From Streptomyces sp. CNQ-509 (GTDB lineage Bacteria > Actinomycetota > Actinomycetes > Streptomycetales > Streptomycetaceae): a stretch of 64,000 bases of DNA. How positions within the stretch are numbered: position 1 is the first letter of the stretch; every line of letters begins with the position of its first letter. The notes under the pieces are model-generated. The model ran no database searches. It worked only from the letters and a program-made list of their open reading frames with translations, and was not told the DNA's origin. This document shows, one piece after another, positions 43,419 through 50,346 of this stretch. Location: positions 2,115,501 through 2,179,500 of the forward strand of contig NZ_CP011492.1 of NCBI RefSeq assembly GCF_001011035.1, written 5' to 3'. The position numbers and the translations under genes were made by a program.

Positions 43419-43856
43419 ATGGGCAGCGAGCAGACCGGCACCGGCCGCGTCACCGTCTTCCCGCTCACCCACCACTGGCCCGATCGCCGCTGCCTGCTCG
43501 CCTACACCACCACCGGCGACTTCGGCACCACAGCCATCGTCGGCGTCCTGCCGGTGCCGGAACTGGAACACCCCGAACTGCTGGCGGTCGCCGCCGCACA
43601 TCACGCCCAGGGCCTGTACGGCTCCCGCCGCGGGCACGAGAACGCCTGCGCCGGCTGGGTGATCTGCACCGGCTGGTCCGCCCGCATCGGCGGCTCCGGC
43701 CCCCGCCTCGACGTCCAGCACACGGCGTGGAGCCTGCACCTCGACCGCCGCATCCCCCTGGCCGAGCAGATGTACGGCCACGACGTACTCCACACCGGCA
43801 CCTTCACCCTTAACGACGACGAGCTGATGCAGCAGGCCCTCCAGCTCATCCGATGA
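43419..43856 (+). CDS. Hypothetical protein (145 aa)
   Basis: A 145-aa soluble protein that I do not recognise. It starts VTVFPLTHHWPDRRCLLAYT and includes a central HHAQGLYGSRRGHENACAGW with several His and Cys, then a C-terminal helix. AGGAG lies just before ATG 43419. It follows the 41-aa acidic peptide gene in the same direction and is bounded downstream by a hairpin. Coding character is ordinary for the genome. Confidence 0.6.
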   Translation: MGSEQTGTGRVTVFPLTHHWPDRRCLLAYTTTGDFGTTAIVGVLPVPELEHPELLAVAAAHHAQGLYGSRRGHENACAGWVICTGWSARIGGSGPRLDVQHTAWSLHLDRRIPLAEQMYGHDVLHTGTFTLNDDELMQQALQLIR

Positions 43857-43858
43857 AC

Positions 43859-43880
43859 GTCCGCCGCCAGCACGGCGGAC
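43859..43880. terminator. Hairpin between convergent genes
   Basis: 8-bp stem GTCCGCCG (43859-43866) / CGGCGGAC (43873-43880), loop CCAGCA. It starts 2 bp after the stop of the 145-aa gene and faces the leftward DUF218 gene. Confidence 0.6.
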
Positions 43881-43918
43881 GGTCCCCACCAGCCCTCGGC
43901 CGGGGCCCCCGCCCCCGG

Positions 43919-44719
43919 TTACCCCGCCGCGGCCACCGCCTCGTCCACGCCCCGCTCCCGCGGGCCCAGATGGCGCGGGTCCGGCGTGAACACCGCGTCG
44001 TACGCCGCCTTCGCCGCGCCGGGGATCTCCCGCAGGCCGCCGTAATACCAGGCCCCGCGCCGCGGCTCGTCCACCCCGACCCCGTACGCGTCGATGCCCG
44101 CCGCCCGGCACAGCGCCAGCGCCCGGCGGATGTGGAAGCCCTGGCTGACGAGCAGCGCCCGGTCGACGCCGAAGACGCGACGGGCGCGGGCGCAGGAGTC
44201 CCAGGTGTCGAAGCCGGCGTGGTCGCGGACGACGGCGGCGGCGGGGACGCCGAGGCCGACGAGGTAGCGCCGCATGGCGGTGGGCTCGTCGTAGCCGCGG
44301 GTGCTGTTGTCGCCGCTGACGAGGATGGCGTCGACCTTGCCGAGTTCGTACAGCTCGGCGGCGGTGTCGAGGCGGTGCGCGAGGTACGGGGACGGATCCT
44401 CGCCCCACAGCCCGGCGCCGAAGACGAGCGCCACGGGCGCGCGCGGCGCGCGCTCCGCGGCCACGACGCGGTCGCCGGCGGCGACGAACAGCCACGCCGG
44501 GGGCAGCAGCGCGAGGACGCACGCCAGCACCGCGGCCCGCAGCGCCCGCCGCTGCCCGGCCCGCGTCCGCGGCCACCGCGGCCGCGGCACGCCACCCGGC
44601 CCGCGCGCCCGTACACCGGGCCGCGCCCGCCCCGCCGGCCGCCGCGCCCCCGTCCCCGGCAGCCGCTCCCGTACGGCCACCGCGGCCCGTCTCGCCCGGT
44701 CCCCCCACAGCGTCCCCAC
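43919..44719 (-). CDS. SanA/YdcF-like DUF218 membrane protein
   Basis: A 266-aa protein with a long Arg/Pro-rich N-terminal cytoplasmic region, one membrane span near residues 60-82 (AAVLACVLALLPPAWLFVAA) and a DUF218 domain. Family motifs are PVALVFGAGLWG, AILVSGDNSTRGYDEP, DHAGFDTWDSCARA and LLVSQGFHIRRAL. E. coli SanA of this family affects vancomycin entry at high temperature, but the biochemical role is unclear. GTG 44719 has GGGAG upstream. Confidence 0.85.
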   Translation of the reverse strand: MGTLWGDRARRAAVAVRERLPGTGARRPAGRARPGVRARGPGGVPRPRWPRTRAGQRRALRAAVLACVLALLPPAWLFVAAGDRVVAAERAPRAPVALVFGAGLWGEDPSPYLAHRLDTAAELYELGKVDAILVSGDNSTRGYDEPTAMRRYLVGLGVPAAAVVRDHAGFDTWDSCARARRVFGVDRALLVSQGFHIRRALALCRAAGIDAYGVGVDEPRRGAWYYGGLREIPGAAKAAYDAVFTPDPRHLGPRERGVDEAVAAAG

Positions 44720-44820
44720 GCGGAACTCCCCTCCCCGTCCCCTGAAACGAAGCCGCCCCTGATCCCGGTTCCACCCCGCCTCCCGGACGCCTCCCCACCG
44801 GGGGTTACGCTCGCCCGACG

Positions 44821-45600
44821 ATGCCCGACATACCCCTGTTGACCCTGGTCATGCTCTGTCTCGCCGCCGCCGCGGCAGGCTGGATCGACGCCGTGGTCGG
44901 CGGCGGCGGGCTGCTGTTGCTGCCCGCGCTGCTGCTGGGGTATCCGCATCTCCAGCCCGCGTATCTGCTCGGCACGAACAAGGCCGTGGCCATCGTCGGC
45001 ACCTCCGCCGCGGCGGTGACGTACGCCCGCAAGTCCCCCGTCGACGTACGGCTCGCCGTGCGCATCGGGGCGGCGGCGCTCGCCGGCTCCGCGCTGGGGG
45101 CGTTCTTCGCGGCCGGGGTGAGCAGCGACGTGCTGCGGCCGGTGATCATGGTGGTGCTGCTCGCGGTGCTCGCGTTCGTCGCGCTGCGCCCGTCGTTCGG
45201 CACGGACGCCCCCGCGACCGGCCCGGTGACGCCGCGCCGGATCGCCGCCGCGGTGGCGCTCGCGGGGCTGGGCATCGGCTTCTACGACGGGCTGATAGGC
45301 CCGGGTACGGGCACGTTCCTGGTGCTCGCGCTGACGGCCGTGCTGCAGATGAACCTCGTCCAGGCGTCCGCCACCGCCAAGATCGTCAACGTCTGCACCA
45401 ACTTCGGCGCACTGGTGATGTTCTCGGTCCAGGGCACGGTCCTGTGGTCGCTGGCCGCGCTGCTCGCGGTCTTCAACCTGGGCGGCGGCTGGCTCGGCGC
45501 GCACATGGCGCTGAAGAAGGGCAGCGGCTTCGTCCGCGGCGTCCTGGTCGTCACGGTCGTCGGTCTGGTCGCCAAGCTCGCCTACGATCAGTGGGCATGA
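44821..45600 (+). CDS. TauE/SafE (TSUP) family anion exporter-like protein
   Basis: A 259-aa membrane protein with about eight hydrophobic spans, matching the TSUP family that moves sulphite, sulphoacetate or other organosulphur anions. The N-terminal repeat has AGWIDAVVGGGGLLLLPALL and LLGTNKAVAIVGTSAAAVTY; the second repeat has FYDGLIGPGTGTFLVLAL and ASATAKIVNVCTNFGALV. The repeat structure is typical of TSUP. ATG 44821 was chosen as the first codon of the first span. cutA overlaps its stop (ATGA). Confidence 0.87.
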   Translation: MPDIPLLTLVMLCLAAAAAGWIDAVVGGGGLLLLPALLLGYPHLQPAYLLGTNKAVAIVGTSAAAVTYARKSPVDVRLAVRIGAAALAGSALGAFFAAGVSSDVLRPVIMVVLLAVLAFVALRPSFGTDAPATGPVTPRRIAAAVALAGLGIGFYDGLIGPGTGTFLVLALTAVLQMNLVQASATAKIVNVCTNFGALVMFSVQGTVLWSLAALLAVFNLGGGWLGAHMALKKGSGFVRGVLVVTVVGLVAKLAYDQWA

Positions 45601-45917
45601 CGGACTTCCTGACAGTGCTCACGACGACGGACGCCCGGGAGAAGGCCGATGCGCTGGCGCGCGGGGCGGTGGAGGCGAGGCTGGCGGCGTGCGCGCAGGT
45701 GAGCGCGGCGGTCACGTCGGTCTACCGCTGGCAGGGCGCGGTCGAGGAGACCCGGGAGTGGCAGGTGCTCCTCAAGACGACGACGGCACGGTACGCGGAG
45801 CTGGAGGCCCACCTGCGCGAGGCGCACGACTACGACGAGCCGGAGATCATCGCCACCCCGGTGACCCACGGCAGCGCCGGGTACCTCGCGTGGGTGGAGC
45901 GGCAGACGACGGCCTGA
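45597..45917 (+). CDS. cutA: Divalent-cation tolerance protein CutA
   Basis: A 106-aa CutA1-family trimeric protein associated with copper and other divalent cation tolerance. Motifs: LARGAVEARLAACAQV, SVYRWQGAVEETREWQVLLK and HDYDEPEIIATPVTHGSAGY, close to the family consensus. ATG 45597 overlaps the TSUP stop, so the two genes are coupled. Exact role in actinobacteria is not known. Confidence 0.93.
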   Translation: MTDFLTVLTTTDAREKADALARGAVEARLAACAQVSAAVTSVYRWQGAVEETREWQVLLKTTTARYAELEAHLREAHDYDEPEIIATPVTHGSAGYLAWVERQTTA

Positions 45918-45942
45918 CGCCGCGTACGCGACGCACCCGCCG

Positions 45943-48084
45943 CTACTCCCCCGCGGGACCCGCGCGCCCTGCCCGCTCGATCCGTACCGCGCACACCTTG
46001 AACTCCGGCATCCGCGACACCGGGTCCAGCGCCGGGTTCGTCACCGTGTTCACCCGCCCCGCGCCCGGCCAGTGGAACGGCATGAACACCGTGTCCGGCC
46101 TGATCGCCGTGGTGATCCGGGCCGGCGCCACGGCCCGGCCGCGTCGGGAGAGAACCGCGACCGGGTCGCCCTCGTCGGCGCCCACGCGGGCGGCCAGCTC
46201 CGGGTGCATCTGCACGTACGGCCCCGGTGAGGCCGCGTTCAGCTCGCTCACCCGGCGCGTCTGGGCGCCCGACTGGTACTGGGCGAGTACCCGGCCCGTC
46301 GTCAGCCACACCGGGTACTCCGCGTCCGTCTCCTCCGCCGCGGGCCGGTGCTGCGCCCCCGAGAACCGCGCCCGCCCGTCCGGCGTCGCGAACCGGTCGA
46401 GGAACATCCGCGGCACCGGCTCGCCGCCCTCCGGGCACGGCCAGAACACGCCGCCCTCCGCCTCGATCCGCGCGTACGTGATCCCCGAGTAGTCCGCCTT
46501 CCCCCCGGCCGACGCCCGCCGCAGCTCCGCGAAGACCTCCTCCGCCGCCACCGGGAACCCCGCCGCCCGCGCCGGCGCCAGCCGCTCGGCGAGGCCGCGC
46601 AGCACGTCGAGGTCGCCGCGTACGCCGGGCGGCGGGTCGGCGGCGCGGCGGCGCAGCAGCACCCGCCCCTCCAGGTTCGTGAGCGTGCCGGTCTCCTCCG
46701 CCCACTGCGCCACGGGCAGCACGACGTCCGCGAGCGCCGCCGTCTCCGACAGCACCACGTCCGCGACCGCCAGGAAGTCCAGCGACCGCAGCCGCCGTTC
46801 GACGTGCGCGGCGCGCGGCGCGGAGACCACCGGGTTGGAGCCCATGAGCAGCAGCGCCCGCACCCCGTCGGGCCCGGGGGCGCCGAGGGCGTCGAGCAGT
46901 TCGTACGCGCTGCGCCCGGGGCCCGGGAGGGTGCCGGGGTCGACGCCCCAGACGGCGGCGACATGGGCGCGGGCGGCGGGATCGGTGAGCAGCCGGTAAC
47001 CGGGGAGCTGGTCGGCCTTCTGGCCGTGTTCGCGGCCGCCCTGCCCGTTGCCCTGTCCGGTGAGGCAGCCGTAGCCGGAGTAGGGGCGTCCTGGACGCCC
47101 GGTGGCCAGGCAGAGGTCGATCCACGCGCCGACCGTGTCGGTGCCCTTGGACTGCTGCTCGGGGCCGCGGGCGGTGAGGACCATGGCCGCCCCGGGGTCG
47201 CAGAAGAGCGCGACGGCCCGCCGCAGTTGCGGTACGGGCACGCCGGTGATCCGCTCGACCAGCTCCGGCCAGTGGGCCATGGCGGCGGCGCGGGCGGCGG
47301 GCCAGCCGGCGGTGCGTTCCGCGATGTAGGCGTCGTCGGTGCGGCCTTCGGCGATCACGAGGTGGAGCAGCCCGAGGGCGAGCGCGAGGTCGGTGCCGGG
47401 GCGGGGGGCGAGGTGCAGGTCGGCCTGCTCCGCGGTGCGGGTGCGGCGCGGGTCGACGACGACGAGGGTGCCGCCGTTGGCGCGCAGCTCGGTGAAGTAG
47501 CGCAGGGCGGGCGGCATGGTCTCGGCGGGGTTGGCGCCGACGAGGATCACGCAGCCGGTGCGGGGGATGTCGGCGAGGGGAAAGGGCAGGCCGCGGTCGA
47601 GCCCGAAGGCGCGGGTGCCCGCGGCGGCGGCGGACGACATGCAGAAGCGGCCGTTGTAGTCGATCTGGGAGGTGCCGAGGACGACGCGGGCGAACTTGCC
47701 GAGCGCGTACGCCTTCTCGTTGGTCAGCCCGCCGCCGCCGAAGACCCCCACGGCGTCCGCCCCGTGCCCGTCCCGGGCCGCCGCGAGCCCGGCGGCGACG
47801 CGGTCGAGCGCCTCGGCCCAGGAGGCGGGGCGCAGCGGTGCGCCGGGGTCGTCGCGGCCGTCGCGTACGAGGGGCTGCGTCAGCCGGGCGGCGGAGCCGA
47901 GGACGGCGGGCGCGGTGCGGCCCTTGCCGCACAGGGCGCCGCGGTTGACGTCGAACGCCGGGCGCTCCCGCACGTCGAGCCCGTCGCCGGCGGCGGCCGG
48001 TGCGAGCGTCATGCCGCACTGGAGGGAGCAGTAGGGGCAGTGGGTGTCGACGGTCATGGGTTGAGGGTGCGGGACGGATGTCAC
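45943..48084 (-). CDS. nasA: Assimilatory nitrate reductase catalytic subunit (molybdopterin oxidoreductase)
   Basis: Molybdenum enzyme (713 aa) that reduces nitrate to nitrite in the cytoplasm, feeding NirBD. The [4Fe-4S] motif is CPYCSLQCGM with GALCGKG, followed by MGD-binding domains (GGGLTNEKAYALGKF; VILVGANPAETMP; YSGYGCLTGQGNGQGGREHG). The last domain is the C-terminal MGD-binding barrel. GTG 48084 is used but GGGGG directly abuts it; ATG 48057 is an alternative. A GlnR-like box is shared with the divergent chelatase-like gene. Confidence 0.88.
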   Translation of the reverse strand: MTSVPHPQPMTVDTHCPYCSLQCGMTLAPAAAGDGLDVRERPAFDVNRGALCGKGRTAPAVLGSAARLTQPLVRDGRDDPGAPLRPASWAEALDRVAAGLAAARDGHGADAVGVFGGGGLTNEKAYALGKFARVVLGTSQIDYNGRFCMSSAAAAGTRAFGLDRGLPFPLADIPRTGCVILVGANPAETMPPALRYFTELRANGGTLVVVDPRRTRTAEQADLHLAPRPGTDLALALGLLHLVIAEGRTDDAYIAERTAGWPAARAAAMAHWPELVERITGVPVPQLRRAVALFCDPGAAMVLTARGPEQQSKGTDTVGAWIDLCLATGRPGRPYSGYGCLTGQGNGQGGREHGQKADQLPGYRLLTDPAARAHVAAVWGVDPGTLPGPGRSAYELLDALGAPGPDGVRALLLMGSNPVVSAPRAAHVERRLRSLDFLAVADVVLSETAALADVVLPVAQWAEETGTLTNLEGRVLLRRRAADPPPGVRGDLDVLRGLAERLAPARAAGFPVAAEEVFAELRRASAGGKADYSGITYARIEAEGGVFWPCPEGGEPVPRMFLDRFATPDGRARFSGAQHRPAAEETDAEYPVWLTTGRVLAQYQSGAQTRRVSELNAASPGPYVQMHPELAARVGADEGDPVAVLSRRGRAVAPARITTAIRPDTVFMPFHWPGAGRVNTVTNPALDPVSRMPEFKVCAVRIERAGRAGPAGE

Positions 48085-48156
48085 CCCCGGTGGACGGGGG
48101 TATTACGGGCGGGGTTCGCCGTCCTCAGCGGCGGGGGCGCAGGGGAGTGAGCAGCC

Positions 48157-48194
48157 GTCAACAAGACGAAGCGGCGGGGAAACGGCGCCGCAAC
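48157..48194. promoter_or_regulatory. GlnR-box-like element between nasA and chelatase-like gene
   Basis: On the + strand four 5-bp sites are spaced by exactly 6 nt: GTCAA, GAAGC, GAAAC, GCAAC. They match the alternating GTNAC/GAAAC half-site pattern with one mismatch each. The element lies between the divergent nasA and CbiX-like genes and may control both. It resembles the box upstream of the nitrite reductase operon. Confidence 0.65.
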
Positions 48195-48216
48195 GGCGGT
48201 GGGGCAGGCTCGCCGT

Positions 48217-49044
48217 ATGACGACCGCGGCAGAGCTGATGAGCAGGATCACCGCCGAGCTGAGCACGGGTCTTGCGGCGGCGGGCAGGGGACGGGGGCGC
48301 CCGACGCTGGTGGCGGTGGCGCACGGGAGCCGGGACCCGGCGGCGGCGCGTACGGTACGGGCGCTGCTGGCGGCCGTACGGGCGCAGCGCCCGGGGCTGC
48401 GGGTACGGCCGGCCCACGTGGAACTGAACGAACCGCTGCTGCGGGACACGTTGCACACGCTGACGGGCGACGCGGTCCTCGTCCCCCTGCTCTTCGCCCG
48501 GGGCCACCACGTCACGAGGGACATCCCGGATGCGGTACGGGCGGCGGGGGTGTGGCCCTCGGCCCGCGTCGCCGGCCCTCTCGGGCCCCATCCCCTCCTC
48601 GCCGCCGCGCTCGCCGGCCGGCTGGCGGAAGCCGGGTGGCGCGGTGACGGGGTGGTGCTCGCCGCCGCCGGGTCGCGGGCCGCCCCGGCGGCGGCCGACA
48701 CGGCCGCCACCGCCGCGCTGCTCGCCGGCCGGCTCGGGGTGCCCGTGCTGCCCGCGTACGCCTCCGCAGCCGCGCCGACCGTCGCGGAGGCGGCCCGCAC
48801 CCTCGCCGCCCGGGGCTGCCGCCGTATCGGGGTGGCCTGCTGCTTCACCGCCCCCGGCCTCTTCGCCACCCGCACCGCCGCCACCGCCCGCGACCTCGGT
48901 CTGACCGTAGCGGCGCCGCTCGGCGCCCACCCGGCGCTCGCCCGGCTCATACTCCACCGCTACGACGAAGAGCTCGCCCGCGCCGGCACCCGGGCCGGCG
49001 CCCCCGGCGCCCCGGCCGCCGCCACCGCCCGTGCCGCCGCCTGA
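48217..49044 (+). CDS. Sirohydrochlorin chelatase-like protein (CbiX/SirB)
   Basis: A 275-aa CbiX-family protein, likely inserting iron (or cobalt) into sirohydrochlorin for siroheme, the NirB cofactor. The N-terminal half has the family motif LVAVAHGSRDPAAARTV and the metal-binding region LLFARGHHVTRDIPDAV. The C-terminal half repeats the fold but lacks the His (VVLAAAGSRAAPAAADT). ATG 48217 follows GGGGCAGG; a GTG at 48199 adds six residues. Divergent from nasA across the GlnR-like box. Confidence 0.85.
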   Translation: MTTAAELMSRITAELSTGLAAAGRGRGRPTLVAVAHGSRDPAAARTVRALLAAVRAQRPGLRVRPAHVELNEPLLRDTLHTLTGDAVLVPLLFARGHHVTRDIPDAVRAAGVWPSARVAGPLGPHPLLAAALAGRLAEAGWRGDGVVLAAAGSRAAPAAADTAATAALLAGRLGVPVLPAYASAAAPTVAEAARTLAARGCRRIGVACCFTAPGLFATRTAATARDLGLTVAAPLGAHPALARLILHRYDEELARAGTRAGAPGAPAAATARAAA

Positions 49045-49161
49045 CGGCGAGCGGACAGCTCTGCGTAACCGGACTGTTGCCGCTCCGTCAACCTCGCAGT
49101 TCTATGGTGCGAAGGCGGCTCGCGGGCGGCTGTCCCCGGGCTCCCCCACCTCAAGGAGTGG

Positions 49162-50331
49162 ATGGTCGTGGAGCGCCGTTCTTTCCTGCGCGGAGCGGTC
49201 GTCGGCGGTTCGTCCGCGGCGTTCGGCGGCAGTCTGTGGCGGGGTTCCGCCGCCGCGGATCCGGCGCAGCCGGGGGCCGGCCCGTACGGGGCGCCGGGCC
49301 AGGCGGACGGGAACGGGATCCGGCTGCCGCAGGGTTTCACCAGCCGGGTCGTGGCCCGCTCCGGGCAGCAGGTGGCGGGGACGTCGTACACCTGGCACCC
49401 CGCGCCCGACGGCGGCGCCTGCTTCGCCGACGGCGACGGCTGGATCTATGTCTCCAACTCCGAGGTCACCCCCTCGGGCGGGGCCGGCTCGATCCGCTTC
49501 ACCGCCGCCGGCGAGGTGGCGGGCGCGTACCGCATCCTCTCCGGAACCCGGCAGAACTGCGCGGGCGGCAAGACGCCGTGGGACACCTGGCTCTCCTGCG
49601 AGGAGGTCGACCGCGGCTACGTCTACGAGACCGACCCCTGGGGCGCGAAGGCCGCGGTCCGGCGGGACGCGATGGGCCGCTTCACGCACGAGGCGGCGGC
49701 CGCGGACCCGGAGCGGCGGGTCGTCTACCTGACCGAGGACGTCTCCGACGGCTGCTTCTACCGCTTCCGGCCCACCACCTGGGGCTCGCTCTCCGCCGGC
49801 ACCCTGGAGGTGCTGCGGATGGGCTCGGGCACCTCGGGCCCGGTGACGTGGGCGCAGGTGCCGGACCCGAGCGGGGCGTCGACGGCGACGCGCAACCAGG
49901 TCGCGGGCGCGAAGCGGTTCGACGGCGGCGAGGGCTGCCACTACGCGAGCGACAGCGGCATCTGCTGGTTCACGACGAAGGGCGACGGCCGCGTATGGCA
50001 GTACGACGCGGCCGCGCAGACCCTGGAGCTGGCGTACGACGACTCCCTCGTACCGGGCGCCGCCCCGCTCACCGGCGTCGACAACGTCACCGGCAGCCGC
50101 TCCGGCGACCTCTACGTCGCCGAGGACGGCGGCACCATGGAGATCTGCCTCATCACCCCCGACGACGTCGTCGCCCCGTTCCTGCGCGTCGAGGGCCAGG
50201 GCGGCTCGGAGATCACCGGCCCGGCCTTCACCCCGGACGGCACCCGGCTCTACTTCTCCAGCCAGCGCGGCACCACGGGCAGCTCCTCGGGCGGCCTCAC
50301 GTACGAGATATCGGGCCCGTTCCGCACCTGA
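49162..50331 (+). CDS. PhoX-like secreted protein (DUF839), Tat signal
   Basis: A 389-aa exported protein of the PhoX/DUF839 family, related to calcium-dependent alkaline phosphatases. The N-terminus is a Tat signal (ERRSFLRGAVVGGSSAAFGG) with the twin Arg. Family segments TWHPAPDGGACFADGDGWIY, EEVDRGYVYETDP and DNVTGSRSGDLYVAEDGG indicate a beta-propeller with acidic metal sites. It is shorter than classical PhoX, so phosphatase activity is likely but unproven. ATG 49162 has AAGGAG upstream. Confidence 0.85.
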   Translation: MVVERRSFLRGAVVGGSSAAFGGSLWRGSAAADPAQPGAGPYGAPGQADGNGIRLPQGFTSRVVARSGQQVAGTSYTWHPAPDGGACFADGDGWIYVSNSEVTPSGGAGSIRFTAAGEVAGAYRILSGTRQNCAGGKTPWDTWLSCEEVDRGYVYETDPWGAKAAVRRDAMGRFTHEAAAADPERRVVYLTEDVSDGCFYRFRPTTWGSLSAGTLEVLRMGSGTSGPVTWAQVPDPSGASTATRNQVAGAKRFDGGEGCHYASDSGICWFTTKGDGRVWQYDAAAQTLELAYDDSLVPGAAPLTGVDNVTGSRSGDLYVAEDGGTMEICLITPDDVVAPFLRVEGQGGSEITGPAFTPDGTRLYFSSQRGTTGSSSGGLTYEISGPFRT

Positions 50332-50346
50332 GCCCGCCCGCCCCCG

